Positions 41,728 through 50,669 of a stretch of 64,000 nt of DNA are shown in pieces (within the stretch, counting starts at the first letter, position 1; each line of letters begins with the position of its first letter). Below the pieces are notes generated by a model, which searched no databases, was not told the DNA's origin, and saw only the letters and a program-made list of their open reading frames with translations. Source of the stretch: an uncultured Nioella sp. (GTDB lineage: Bacteria > Pseudomonadota > Alphaproteobacteria > Rhodobacterales > Rhodobacteraceae). The position numbers were made by a program, and so were the translations under genes. The DNA lies in contig CANLZL010000005.1 of assembly GCA_947495575.1 (NCBI GenBank), positions 168,337 to 232,336 of the forward strand, given 5' to 3'.

Positions 41728-42276
41728 CTAGATGGGTGGATTTGTAGGCCGTGTCAATTGAACCGGCCTTGGCAAATCGCCTCTTCTCCAAAGCGTGATC
41801 GAGCCGACGTGGCGCCCGTCCAATGCGCGAAGCACCGCGGGCATGGATAACCCTTCGAGTGTTGTGAACGCGTCAAACAGCACATCGGTGCCTGCCGCAT
41901 TGACCGGAACCACCAAAAGCCCCTCTTCATGGGCCAGTAACCAAAAGGTTTTCTGGTCCTCCCGCCGGCGCAGGGCGAGGCTGGTCAGATCGGCCAACGC
42001 CACGCTGCCCCCATAATAGGGGCCCATATAGGTCACTTCGCCTTCATCAAGTTTCACATATCCCGGCCCGTCGCCCGCGCGGTTGAACCGCACCCTTCGA
42101 AACGAAACGAACAGCATCAAACCGCCTGCGAGGGCGATGGCCCAGCCAAGCCCGGCCACGAACGGGCCGGGGCTGAGCGCCAGCCAAAGTCCGAGGCACA
42201 GGACCACGCCCGAGATCAACGGTTCGCGCCAGCGCCTGAGATGGGCGGCAACTTCGGGTCGAATGAAACCGCTCAC
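41728..42276 (-). CDS. Hypothetical membrane protein, GTP start
   Basis: A 182-residue protein with two hydrophobic segments (about 18-35 and 40-58) followed by a soluble domain YVKLDEGEVTYMGPYYGGSVALADLTSLALRR resembling a bPH-like fold. Codon usage is normal. The start is GTG, overlapping the rsmE stop by four bases (GTGA), so it is coupled to rsmE. Function unknown; similar genes commonly sit beside rsmE and gshA in Rhodobacteraceae (recollection, not checked). Confidence 0.68.
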   Translation of the reverse strand: MSGFIRPEVAAHLRRWREPLISGVVLCLGLWLALSPGPFVAGLGWAIALAGGLMLFVSFRRVRFNRAGDGPGYVKLDEGEVTYMGPYYGGSVALADLTSLALRRREDQKTFWLLAHEEGLLVVPVNAAGTDVLFDAFTTLEGLSMPAVLRALDGRHVGSITLWRRGDLPRPVQLTRPTNPPI

Positions 42277-43019
42277 CAGTCACCCAATGTGGTTTGAAAC
42301 AGCGTTAGTGCGGCGACGGCGGCAGTTTCTGCACGCAGGATGCGGGGGCCGAGGCTGATCGGATGGGCCTGCGGCATAGCCCGCAGCCGGGCGCGTTCAC
42401 GTTCTGAAAACCCACCCTCCGGTCCGATAAGAATCGCCCATTTTTGAGATCTGCTTGCCACATTTTTCGGATCGGCTGGTGAAAGAACAGACCGTTGCCC
42501 CACCATCGTCTCATCGCAAAAGATGATCTGCCGGTCATCGGGCCAGTTGTCCTGAACCTTGGAAAGCTTTTGCAGATCGTCCACTGGAGGCACGAAAGTT
42601 CCGCCACATTGTTCTGCCGCCTCGACCGTATGGGCCTGCAGACGGTCCTGCCGGATACGCTCGGAATTGGTGAACTCTGTTTGCACCGGACAGATCCTCG
42701 CGGCCCCCATTTCAGCAGCCTTTTCGACGATGAAATCGGTGCGCGCCTTTTTGATTGGGGCAAAGAGCAACCACAGGTCGGGCGGCATCTGCTGCGGCGC
42801 GCTTTGCGCGATGCATTCCAACGATCCTGCGCGTTTTCCGGCCTCGACAATTTCCGCCAGCCACTCGCCATCGGCCCCGTTGAAAAGCGCAACACGCCCG
42901 CCCACGGCCTGCCGCATCACGCCAAAAAGGTAATGCGCCTGCTCCCGCGACAGAGGAACCCTTTGCCCTTCCCCAAGAGGATGATCTACGTAGAGGCGGA
43001 TTTTGGCACGATCAGACAT
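42273..43019 (-). CDS. rsmE: 16S rRNA (uracil1498-N3)-methyltransferase
   Basis: A 248-residue SPOUT methyltransferase. It starts AKIRLYVDHPLGEGQRVPLSREQAHYLFGVMR (PUA-like N-domain) and ends with the knotted SAM site ILIGPEGGFSERERARLRAMPQAHPISLGPRILRAETAAVAAL. It methylates U1498 in the decoding centre. ATG 43019 is the family start. It faces ubiA head to head with only 12 bases between the two start codons, so each promoter must lie within or beside the other's 5' coding end. Confidence 0.93.
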   Translation of the reverse strand: MSDRAKIRLYVDHPLGEGQRVPLSREQAHYLFGVMRQAVGGRVALFNGADGEWLAEIVEAGKRAGSLECIAQSAPQQMPPDLWLLFAPIKKARTDFIVEKAAEMGAARICPVQTEFTNSERIRQDRLQAHTVEAAEQCGGTFVPPVDDLQKLSKVQDNWPDDRQIIFCDETMVGQRSVLSPADPKNVASRSQKWAILIGPEGGFSERERARLRAMPQAHPISLGPRILRAETAAVAALTLFQTTLGDW

Positions 43020-43031
43020 GAGGCGGACCAT

Positions 43032-43991
43032 ATGACCGAGATTGGCGAAACGCCAGAGGGCCAGGTGAAAGACGCGGTGAAGGGCAATTGGGTCGACCAC
43101 TCGGCCCCCGCTTCGATGCGCCCCTATCTACGCCTCAGCCGGGCAGATCGGCCTATCGGCACCTGGCTTTTGCTGATCCCTTGCTGGTGGTCGATCCTGC
43201 TGGCCGCCGCCGCAGATGCGCCGCGCCTGTTTGATCTTTGGCTGATCCTGGGCTGTGCAATCGGGGCCTTTTTGATGCGCGGCGCGGGCTGCACGTGGAA
43301 TGATATCACCGACCGCAAAATCGACGGCTCGGTCGAGCGAACGCGGTCCCGCCCCATTCCGTCTGGACAGGTCAGCGTCCCGCAGGCGTTGATCTGGCTG
43401 GCGCTGCAATGCCTGATTTCATTTGCGATCCTGCTGACCTTCAACCAAACCGCGATCCTGTTGGGTATCGCGGCCCTTCTTCCTGTTGCAATCTATCCGT
43501 TTGCCAAGCGCTTCACGTGGTGGCCGCAAGTATTTCTTGGCGTGGCCTTCAACTGGGGCGCGCTGGTCGGATGGGTCGCCCATACTGGCAGCCTCAGCTG
43601 GCCACCGATCCTGCTTTATCTTGCCGGTGTGGCCTGGACGCTGTTTTACGACACGATCTATGCCCATCAGGACAAAGAGGATGACGCGCTGATCGGGGTC
43701 AAGTCCACCGCCCGTCTTTTTGGGGAGGCCACCAAACCCTGGCTGCGTGGGTTCATGACCATTTCGGTCCTTCTGATGGCAGCCGCGACAATCGTCGCCC
43801 TGACCCAAAACGCAAGCCCGCTGGCCCTTGTTGTCGCCCTGTGTGGCGCTTGGGGTTTCGGCTGGCACATGGTTTGGCAAATGGGTCAGCTTGACATTGA
43901 TGATCCGGAAAACTGCCTGCGGCTATTCCGCTCTAGCCGCAATACCGGGCTAATTCCTGTGCTGTTTTTCGCCATTGCGGCTTTCGTCTGA
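43032..43991 (+). CDS. ubiA: 4-hydroxybenzoate polyprenyltransferase
   Basis: A 319-residue membrane prenyltransferase for ubiquinone. First Asp motif: CTWNDITDRKIDGSVERTRSRPIPSG; second: YDTIYAHQDKEDDALIGVKSTA. Eight to nine membrane segments. The N-terminal 25 residues (TEIGETPEGQVKDAVKGNW) are an extra leader seen in alphaproteobacterial homologues. It follows rsmE head to head and precedes the OmpA-family gene by 63 bases. Confidence 0.93.
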   Translation: MTEIGETPEGQVKDAVKGNWVDHSAPASMRPYLRLSRADRPIGTWLLLIPCWWSILLAAAADAPRLFDLWLILGCAIGAFLMRGAGCTWNDITDRKIDGSVERTRSRPIPSGQVSVPQALIWLALQCLISFAILLTFNQTAILLGIAALLPVAIYPFAKRFTWWPQVFLGVAFNWGALVGWVAHTGSLSWPPILLYLAGVAWTLFYDTIYAHQDKEDDALIGVKSTARLFGEATKPWLRGFMTISVLLMAAATIVALTQNASPLALVVALCGAWGFGWHMVWQMGQLDIDDPENCLRLFRSSRNTGLIPVLFFAIAAFV

Positions 43992-44054
43992 TTGAACGCA
44001 AGCGCGCAAGCGGCTAAAGCCATGCAACACACATTAACGGGCGTGACCGACTAA

Positions 44055-46010
44055 ATGCGCAAAGCCTATCCACTTGTTGCCGTTTCGGCCTTTGTTGTCG
44101 CCGCAATTCTGGCCGCTCTGGTCGCCGTTGTCGGGGCCAGAAAAATCGAGGAACAATCGGTCGACCTGGTCAGTTTCGCCATGCAGGAAGACGGGCTTGC
44201 TTGGGTCGAGGTCACTGCTGACGGCCTGCAGGTCTTTCTAGCAGGCACCGCGCCGGATGAAGCCACGCGTTTTCGCGCCATTCGCCGGGTGAACACCGTG
44301 GTTGATCCCGATCGCGTTGTTGACGAAATGGATGTTGTTGATCCCGAAAGCATCGTCGCGCCAGAGTTCTCGATCGAAATGTTGCGTAATGGAGACGGCG
44401 TATCCTTGATCGGTCTGGTTCCAGCAGGCGAAGGCCGCGAACGCCTGACGACAGCCGTGCGCGATTTTGCCAGTGGGCTGGATGTGGCCAACATGGTCGA
44501 AACCGCCGATTTCCCTGCACCGAGTGGATGGCACGACGCGGTCGAGTTCGGCCTGCGCGCGCTCAGCGAACTGCCCCGCGCCAAGGTCTCGGTCTATGAG
44601 GGCCATGTTGTGGTCGAAGCTGTCTCGAACAGCCCTGCGCAAAAGGCCGAATGGGAAGAGTTGCTGGAAGAATTGCGCCCTGAATCGGTCGCGCTAGACA
44701 TGGATATCTCCGCCCCCCGGCCTGTTATCACGCCCTTTTCGCTTCGCTATGTGCAAACCCCAGAGGGGGGCCGCTTCGAAGCCTGCTCGGCCGAGACCGA
44801 GGCCTCGCGCGACCGTATCCTTAGCGCTGCTCGTGCCGCAGGCTTGACCGGGCCTGAAACCTGCCGGATTGGTTTGGGCGTTCCAACCACGCAATGGGCC
44901 GAAGCCGCCGAAATTGCCCTTTCAAGTGTCGTACGGTTCGAAAATGCCGTCGTGACATTCTCTGATGTCGACATCACATTGATCGCGGCGCAAGGCACTT
45001 CGCCAGATCTTTTCGACACCGTGATTGGCGAACTTGAATCCGGCCTGCCAGATGTCTTTTCGCTGCACGCGGTGCTGCCTGACCCGCCACCGGAATCGGG
45101 CGAAACCGAAGGCCCGCCAAACTTTACCGCGACCCGCAGCCCTGAAGGCTATGTGCAGCTGCGCGGGCGCCTGCCCGATGACCGTATTACAGAAGCGGTC
45201 GACGCCTATGCCACCGCCCTGTTTGGGCGCCAGAACACTTATCTTGGCACCCGCACGGATGAAGATTTGCCATCGGGCTGGTCCCTTCGGGTTCTGGCGG
45301 GACTGGAGGCATTAGGGCAATTGCACAACGGGGCTTTGACCGTGTTGCCGGAAACCGTGCAGATCCGCGGCACGTCCGGCAGCGAAGAGGCGACCTCGGA
45401 ACTGACGCAGATGCTGAGCGAACATCTGGGCGCGGCCGAAGGTTTCGAAATCGAAGTTACGTATAATGCCGCGCTTGATCCCGCGACGGGTATCCCGTCA
45501 CCGCAACAATGTCTGGACCGGATCAATGCCGTGCTTTCACAAAACCGGATTACCTTTGACCCCGGCTCGGTCGAAGTAAACGCCACCACGGCAGAAATCC
45601 TGGACGAATTGGCCGAGATCCTGCCCGATTGCGGCCATGCCGAAATGGAGATTGGCGGCCACACCGACAGTCAGGGGCGCGAAGAAACCAACCTGCGGAT
45701 CAGCCAGGGTCGTGCAGATGCTATCCTGAATGGCCTTCTGGCGCGTCGCGTGTTGACGTCCAACCTGTCGGCACAAGGATACGGCGAGGCCCGCCCTATC
45801 GCAGATAACGAAACCACCGAAGGGCGTGAGGCCAACCGACGGATAGAATTTGTCCTGCTGACAGAGATTGAAGAACGCGAAGTGCGCGAGGCCGCCGAGG
45901 CGCGGGCCGCGCTATTGGCCGACGCCCCCCGCCCGGTCATGCGCCCCGACAACCTGGTACCGCCAGAGGATAATTCGTCCGATGCGGACGAGGAGGAAGA
46001 AGAAGAATGA
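44055..46010 (+). CDS. OmpA-family protein with N-terminal anchor
   Basis: A 651-residue protein. One N-terminal hydrophobic helix (about 6-28) anchors it to the inner membrane or acts as uncleaved signal. The middle has several BON-like or repeated periplasmic segments. The C-terminal OmpA/MotB domain carries FDPGSVEVNATTAEILDELAEIL and GGHTDSQGREETNLRISQGRADAI...GEARPIADNETTEGREANRRIEF, the peptidoglycan-binding motif. The last 20 residues are strongly acidic (a run of Glu). It overlaps the next gene by four bases. A cell-envelope link function is inferred. Confidence 0.88.
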   Translation: MRKAYPLVAVSAFVVAAILAALVAVVGARKIEEQSVDLVSFAMQEDGLAWVEVTADGLQVFLAGTAPDEATRFRAIRRVNTVVDPDRVVDEMDVVDPESIVAPEFSIEMLRNGDGVSLIGLVPAGEGRERLTTAVRDFASGLDVANMVETADFPAPSGWHDAVEFGLRALSELPRAKVSVYEGHVVVEAVSNSPAQKAEWEELLEELRPESVALDMDISAPRPVITPFSLRYVQTPEGGRFEACSAETEASRDRILSAARAAGLTGPETCRIGLGVPTTQWAEAAEIALSSVVRFENAVVTFSDVDITLIAAQGTSPDLFDTVIGELESGLPDVFSLHAVLPDPPPESGETEGPPNFTATRSPEGYVQLRGRLPDDRITEAVDAYATALFGRQNTYLGTRTDEDLPSGWSLRVLAGLEALGQLHNGALTVLPETVQIRGTSGSEEATSELTQMLSEHLGAAEGFEIEVTYNAALDPATGIPSPQQCLDRINAVLSQNRITFDPGSVEVNATTAEILDELAEILPDCGHAEMEIGGHTDSQGREETNLRISQGRADAILNGLLARRVLTSNLSAQGYGEARPIADNETTEGREANRRIEFVLLTEIEEREVREAAEARAALLADAPRPVMRPDNLVPPEDNSSDADEEEEEE

Positions 46011-46333
46011 ACCGCACAGAGTTTATCATCATCATCGCCATCATCCTCTTCGTGGCATTTTGCCTTGGGTGGTTTGCAAATTGGCTGGCCCACCGGTTGA
46101 CGCGCGTCAGCTCAGGCGATCTCAATGAAATGGAAGAGATGGCGAAGGCGCTGCATGATGCAGAAGAGACCCGGGATCAGGCGATTACCTATCTGCAACA
46201 TCGCGAGGCGGAGCTGACCAACCAGATTACCCAGACAGAGGCCGAGCTGCGCGCCGCCATGGATGGGCTACGTGAAGCCCGCCAGGAGGCAGAAGAGCTG
46301 CGCGCCTATGTCGAGGAACAGAACCAGGGGTGA
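46007..46333 (+). CDS. Membrane-anchored coiled-coil protein
   Basis: A 108-residue protein with one N-terminal hydrophobic helix (about 5-28) and a long charged helix with heptad-like Glu/Leu/Ala pattern (about residues 38-105), predicted coiled coil. It overlaps the OmpA-family gene (ATGA). I do not recognise the family. It could be the partner that links the OmpA-type protein to a cytoplasmic complex (inference). A repeat element (copy 2) begins six bases after its stop. Confidence 0.7.
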   Translation: MNRTEFIIIIAIILFVAFCLGWFANWLAHRLTRVSSGDLNEMEEMAKALHDAEETRDQAITYLQHREAELTNQITQTEAELRAAMDGLREARQEAEELRAYVEEQNQG

Positions 46334-46338
46334 GATCA

Positions 46339-46417
46339 GGTTTCGAATGGCCTTCGGCCATCCGACCCGCCGGGGGATCCTCCCCCGGACCCCCTAAAGT
46401 ATTTCCGGCAAAATGAA
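46339..46417 (+). repeat. Intergenic 3'-end repeat element, copy 2
   Basis: Starts six bases after the coiled-coil gene stop. GGTTTCG (46339-46345) is followed by hairpin ATGGCC-TTC-GGCCAT (46347-46361), then GACC and the conserved box with GGGGGATCCTCCCCCGGACCCCC, ending in GGCAAAATGAA (46407-46417). It has the same order and orientation relative to its gene as copy 1, with a different hairpin stem. Confidence 0.75.
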
Positions 46418-46603
46418 ATCCTGCGGCTTTTAGCAAAAATTTTACCTATTTCCGCTAGACCCATCAGACGGGTTCCGGAATTCCCAAACGATCATGGACC
46501 CTGCCAAAGACAGCCCCCAACGGGCCAAGGCAGGATGCAGTTAGTTCCAATGCGATCCGCAAATCTGCGGCGCCGCAGTGTTTTTGGTCAGATCACGATG
46601 AGG
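46418..46603. other. Gap between the coiled-coil gene and moaE
   Basis: No gene is evident. Near 46554-46578 two mutually exclusive hairpins are possible: CCGCA-AATC-TGCGG and CTGCG-GCGC-CGCAG, the second followed by TGTTTTTGG on the plus strand. This could be the end of an unannotated small RNA, but no clear promoter was seen. Confidence 0.35.
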
Positions 46604-47068
46604 TCAGTCCGGCGAATGGTCGGGTTTCCAGCGCGTCAGGGCATCTTCATCGGCCTCTCGGGCCTCGACCCATGTCGCATCGTCTGACGTGATTTCTTTT
46701 TTCCAGAACGGCGCGCGTGACTTCAGGAAATCCATCAAAAACTCTGCTCCGGCAAAGGCATCCCCGCGATGACGCGCTGCCGTGGCCACCATCATGATCG
46801 GATCAGAAGGCGCAAGCGGACCGTACCGATGCAGGATGAAGGCGTCATACAATTGAAATCGCTGAACCGCATCTTCGGCGATGGCCTGCAAGGCCTTCTC
46901 GGTCATGCCGGGGTAATGCTCGATCACCATGAATTTGAGCCCACCGGTCGCCAGATCGCGGACAATGCCGGAGAAGCTGACCACGGCGCCCGCATTGACC
47001 TGTCGCTCGGCAAAGCGGTTGAGCTCTGCCCCCATATCAAAGATCTCGGACTGGACGCGGACCTGCAT
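46604..47068 (-). CDS. moaE: Molybdopterin synthase catalytic subunit
   Basis: A 154-residue protein that inserts sulfur into precursor Z with MoaD. The core AGAVVSFSGIVRDLATGGLKFMVIEHYPGM and the active-site end SRAPFWKKEITSDDATWV with its Lys pair are intact. Length is normal. It starts four bases after the moaD stop; moaD and pgsA precede it in one operon with overlapping ends. Confidence 0.95.
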   Translation of the reverse strand: MQVRVQSEIFDMGAELNRFAERQVNAGAVVSFSGIVRDLATGGLKFMVIEHYPGMTEKALQAIAEDAVQRFQLYDAFILHRYGPLAPSDPIMMVATAARHRGDAFAGAEFLMDFLKSRAPFWKKEITSDDATWVEAREADEDALTRWKPDHSPD

Positions 47069-47072
47069 TGGG

Positions 47073-47321
47073 TTACCCGCCGGTCATAGGGGGGAAGAAC
47101 GCCACTTCGCGCGCGCCTTTGAGCGGTGCATCAGGTTCAACCAGCTCCTGATCGACTGCTACCCGGACGGAGGCGGGATCGGAAAAGGCAAAAGCATAGC
47201 CTTCATCCCTGCCGCGCAATTCTTCGATCAGGTCGGCCACCGTGGCCGCTTGCGTTTCATAGGATTCGTGGCCGGTGCCCACGCGTTCCCTGATCCAGGC
47301 GAAATAGCGCAGCTCAATCAT
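47073..47321 (-). CDS. moaD: Molybdopterin synthase sulfur carrier subunit
   Basis: An 82-residue ubiquitin-fold protein ending in FFPPMTGG, whose C-terminal Gly-Gly is thiocarboxylated. IELRYFAWIRERVGTGHE opens the fold. The start at 47321 overlaps the pgsA end by eight bases. It works with the downstream moaE. Confidence 0.94.
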   Translation of the reverse strand: MIELRYFAWIRERVGTGHESYETQAATVADLIEELRGRDEGYAFAFSDPASVRVAVDQELVEPDAPLKGAREVAFFPPMTGG

Positions 47322-47985
47322 TGGGGTCTTCTCTGAGATGTGGCATTGCCTTGGCCAGATAGTCAATGCCAGTGATAACGGTCAACGCAGCGGCCAACCA
47401 GAGCAAGGCCGTGCCGCCGTAATAGGCCCAGCCGGCCCATCGCTGCAGCATCATCAGGTTAAACTCATCCTCGATCTCACCTGCGAAAATCTGTGCGACA
47501 ATATCCTGCGACATGCCGATCACGGCCATGCCGAAATGATGCTCAAAGATACCGTATGAGAATAACACGGCGATCGCGATCATCTGCACGGTCGTCTTCC
47601 ACTTCGCAAGCTTCGTCACCTGCAACGTGCCCGCCGTATTGCCCAGATACTCGCGAAGGCCCGACACGAACACTTCGCGAAAGAGGATCGCAGCCACCGG
47701 AATAATCATCCAGGTGTTGAACCCGAAAAGCCCCATCAGGGTCGCCAGCGCAATCACCACCATCGCCTTATCGGCAATCGGATCGAGCATGGCGCCAAAG
47801 CGCGAATGCTGTTTCCAGAGCCGCGCCAGATAGCCATCCAGCCAATCAGTGATCGCGGCACCCACAAAAAGGCACAGCGCCAGCCAATCCGAATAGGGAT
47901 GCGGCATCAGGAAAAAGATCAGAGCCACACCAGGGGCGGCGATCAGACGGAATATCGTCAGGATATTTGGCAGGGTCCAGCGCAT
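47314..47985 (-). CDS. pgsA: CDP-diacylglycerol-glycerol-3-phosphate 3-phosphatidyltransferase
   Basis: A 223-residue membrane enzyme making phosphatidylglycerol phosphate. The CDP-alcohol motif is GAAITDWLDGYLARLWKQHSRFGAMLDPIADKAM with all Asp residues. N-terminal MRWTLPNILTIFRLIAAPGV is typical. I chose ATG 47985 over a TTG two codons upstream. It is linked to moaD by an eight-base overlap and lies 49 bases from the aldolase gene upstream on the same strand. Confidence 0.95.
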   Translation of the reverse strand: MRWTLPNILTIFRLIAAPGVALIFFLMPHPYSDWLALCLFVGAAITDWLDGYLARLWKQHSRFGAMLDPIADKAMVVIALATLMGLFGFNTWMIIPVAAILFREVFVSGLREYLGNTAGTLQVTKLAKWKTTVQMIAIAVLFSYGIFEHHFGMAVIGMSQDIVAQIFAGEIEDEFNLMMLQRWAGWAYYGGTALLWLAAALTVITGIDYLAKAMPHLREDPND

Positions 47986-48034
47986 GGGCAAAGATGTAAC
48001 CGGGAATTCCGGCGGGCGCCAGCGCGGCTTTGCC

Positions 48035-48790
48035 TCAGGTCAGCGTCCAGCCCTGCATCTCACTGGTTTTTGAGGTCAGCCAAAGCAGATCAACCCCCAT
48101 GATCACACGATAGCCGCGCTCAAACAGCCGTTCGGCGTGGGCCTGATCAAGGGCGACATTGGCAAGTGGAATATTTGCGGCATGGGCCGCCGCTTCGATC
48201 CTGCCGATGGTTTCCAGAAACAAGGGATGGTCAAACTGGCCGGGAATGCCAAGATCAACAGACAGATCAAACTGTGCAGGCAGGATCAAATCGACGCCGG
48301 GCACGGCGCAGATCGCACCGATGTTTTCGACGGCATCACAGGTTTCAGCCAACAAGCAACAGGTCAGGTTGCCATTGGCCATCTTCATGTAATCCATCAG
48401 CGGAACGCCAAAATGGCTATGGGCCACGAAAGGACCGAAACCGCGGGTTCCATCCGGCGGGTAGCGCAGGCTGGCAACGGCGCGCGCCGCGTCCTCTGCC
48501 GTCCTGATCATGGGAAAGGCGATGCCTTCGGCACCCAGATCCAAAACCCGTTTGACCTCGGTTTCATCAATTGCGCCGACGCGCACCAGGGGCGCGCAGG
48601 CCGTTCCTTGCGTGGCCGCGATCATGGCCTGCGTCGCGGCATAATCAGCAACGCCATGTTCCAGGTCGATGATCACGGCATCCGCACCTGCCGCCGACAC
48701 GGCCTGCGTGACCGTGGCAGAAGGGATCGTGACGACATGGGCCGTCATCCTTGATGTTGTTTCCTGAAGTTTGCGTTTGAACTCGAACAT
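48035..48790 (-). CDS. HpcH/HpaI-type aldolase family protein
   Basis: A 251-residue class II (metal-dependent) aldolase of the HpcH/HpaI group, built on the phosphoenolpyruvate/pyruvate barrel. It shows GADAVIIDLEHGVADY, LVRVGAIDETEVKRVLDLGAEGIAFPMI, RGFGPFVAHSHFG and EAAAHAANIPLANVALD. Likely cleaves a 2-keto-3-deoxy dicarboxylate or similar to pyruvate plus an aldehyde (family knowledge); the substrate is unknown. It is distinct from malyl-CoA lyase in this window. It starts ten bases downstream of uvrC and is read the same way. Confidence 0.88.
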   Translation of the reverse strand: MFEFKRKLQETTSRMTAHVVTIPSATVTQAVSAAGADAVIIDLEHGVADYAATQAMIAATQGTACAPLVRVGAIDETEVKRVLDLGAEGIAFPMIRTAEDAARAVASLRYPPDGTRGFGPFVAHSHFGVPLMDYMKMANGNLTCCLLAETCDAVENIGAICAVPGVDLILPAQFDLSVDLGIPGQFDHPLFLETIGRIEAAAHAANIPLANVALDQAHAERLFERGYRVIMGVDLLWLTSKTSEMQGWTLT

Positions 48791-48800
48791 GCGTCCCCGA

Positions 48801-50669
48801 TCAGCCTTTTTCATGGAAATAATCGTAGATCGTTTCGGCCAAAGCATCCGAAATGCCGTCGACCGCCTTAAGATCAGCAAGGTCGGCGCGGCTGACGGCC
48901 TTGGCGCTGCCGAAATGGGTCAGAAGCGCGCGTTTGCGGGTCGCTCCGACACCCGGCACGTCATCAAGCGGCGTCGCTCCGATGGCCTTGGCGCGTTTGG
49001 CCCGGTGGGTGCCGATGGCAAAGCGGTGTGCCTCATCGCGCAAACGCTGCACGAAATAAAGCACCGGGTCGTTGCGTTTCAGGGCGAAGGGCTGGCTGCC
49101 CATACGGTAAAACTCTTCCTTGCCGTGATCACGATCGACTCCTTTGGCCACGCCAATGAACGGCACGTCATCGACACCCAGATCGGCCATGATTTCCGCC
49201 ACTGCGCTGACTTGCCCAGCGCCACCGTCGATCAGCAAAAGATCAGGCCAGGCCTCGCTTTCACGATCGGGGTCTTCCTTCAGCAAACGCTTGAACCGGC
49301 GATTTAGTACCTCTTTCATCATGCCGAAATCGTCCCCCGGCGTCAGGTCGGTACCCTTGATGTTAAACTTGCGGTACTGGCTTTTGAGGAAGCCCTCGGC
49401 GCCGGCCACAATCATTCCGCCAACCGCGTTCGTGCCTTGGATATGTGAGTTATCATAGACCTCAACCCGCGCGGGCGGACGTTCAAGATCAAAGGCCTCG
49501 GCCAGCCCTTTCAAAAGCTTCGCTTGCGTCGCCGCCTCGCTCATCTTTCGGGCAAGGCTTTCGCGGGCATTGCGGGCTGCGCCTTGGATCAGTTCAGCCT
49601 TTTCGCCGCGTTGGGGAACAAGGATTTCGACCTTTTTGCCCAGTTTCTCGCTGAGCGCTTCGGCCATCAGATCGGCGTTTTCAATCGCATTGCTGAGGAT
49701 TACCTGACGGGGCGGATCCTTGGTGTCGTAGAACTGCCCAAGAAACGCTTCCAGCACCTCGGGTTCCTCGGCACCAGATCCTGTCCGTGGATAGAAGTCC
49801 CGGTTGCCCCAATTTTGATTGGCACGGATGAAGAAGACCTGCACACAGGCCTGTCCGCCCTCCATATGCAGCGCAATGATATCGGCCTCTTTCACGCCGC
49901 GCGGGTTGATGCCTTGCACCCCCTGAACGATGGTCAGCGCCTTGATCCGGTCACGCAACGCGGCCGCGCGTTCGAACTCCATCTCGTCCGAGGCCAGTTG
50001 CATTTGCGCAGCAAGGCTTTGCTGAACTTCCGTGTTGTCACCTTTCAGGAAACGTTCGGCATCCCGCACGCTTTGCCTGTAATCCTCCTCCGAGATCAGG
50101 CCGACGCAGGGACCCGAACACCGCTTGATCTGGTAGAGCAAACACGGCCGCGTTCGACTGTCAAAAGTCGCGTCTGAACAGTTTCTGAGCAGGAAGACCT
50201 TTTGCAGTTGGTTGAGCGTTCGATTGACCGCATCAGCGCTGGCGAAGGGGCCGAAGTAATTGCCTTTCTCCTTCTTCGCGCCTCGATGTTTTTTGATCTG
50301 AGGAAAAGCATGGGCACGGCTGACGAGGATATTGGGAAAGCTTTTGTCGTCACGCAGCAGCACGTTGTAACGCGGCCTCAATTGCTTGATCAGGTTCTGT
50401 TCCAAAAGCAACGCTTCGGTCTCGGTCCGCGTGGTCAGGAACATCATTTCCGTGGTCTCACGGATCATTCGCGCGATGCGCGCAGAATGCCCAGTGGGTT
50501 TAGCGTAGTTTGAGACTCGCTTTTTCAGGTTGCGCGCCTTGCCGACATAAAGCACCCGCGCCTCTGCATCGAGCATGCGATAAACTCCCGGAGAATTGTC
50601 CAGAAGTTTGAGATACGAGGCGATCACCTCATGGCCTTTTGGCTGCGTATCGGGGGGCGTGTCTGTCAT
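48801..50669 (-). CDS. uvrC: Excinuclease ABC subunit C
   Basis: A 622-residue nuclease for nucleotide excision repair that makes both incisions. N-terminal GIY-YIG domain ([31 protein letters not shown]), a central UVR segment ([26 protein letters not shown]) that binds UvrB, an RNase H-like C-domain ([33 protein letters not shown]) and C-terminal helix-hairpin-helix ([27 protein letters not shown]). It follows a 311-base AT-rich gap that must hold its promoter. Confidence 0.96.
   Translation of the reverse strand: MTDTPPDTQPKGHEVIASYLKLLDNSPGVYRMLDAEARVLYVGKARNLKKRVSNYAKPTGHSARIARMIRETTEMMFLTTRTETEALLLEQNLIKQLRPRYNVLLRDDKSFPNILVSRAHAFPQIKKHRGAKKEKGNYFGPFASADAVNRTLNQLQKVFLLRNCSDATFDSRTRPCLLYQIKRCSGPCVGLISEEDYRQSVRDAERFLKGDNTEVQQSLAAQMQLASDEMEFERAAALRDRIKALTIVQGVQGINPRGVKEADIIALHMEGGQACVQVFFIRANQNWGNRDFYPRTGSGAEEPEVLEAFLGQFYDTKDPPRQVILSNAIENADLMAEALSEKLGKKVEILVPQRGEKAELIQGAARNARESLARKMSEAATQAKLLKGLAEAFDLERPPARVEVYDNSHIQGTNAVGGMIVAGAEGFLKSQYRKFNIKGTDLTPGDDFGMMKEVLNRRFKRLLKEDPDRESEAWPDLLLIDGGAGQVSAVAEIMADLGVDDVPFIGVAKGVDRDHGKEEFYRMGSQPFALKRNDPVLYFVQRLRDEAHRFAIGTHRAKRAKAIGATPLDDVPGVGATRKRALLTHFGSAKAVSRADLADLKAVDGISDALAETIYDYFHEKG

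Noticed and set aside
40367..41731. 454-residue open frame antisense to gshA
   Set aside because: Composition effect of the opposite strand; the gshA reading has intact catalytic motifs.
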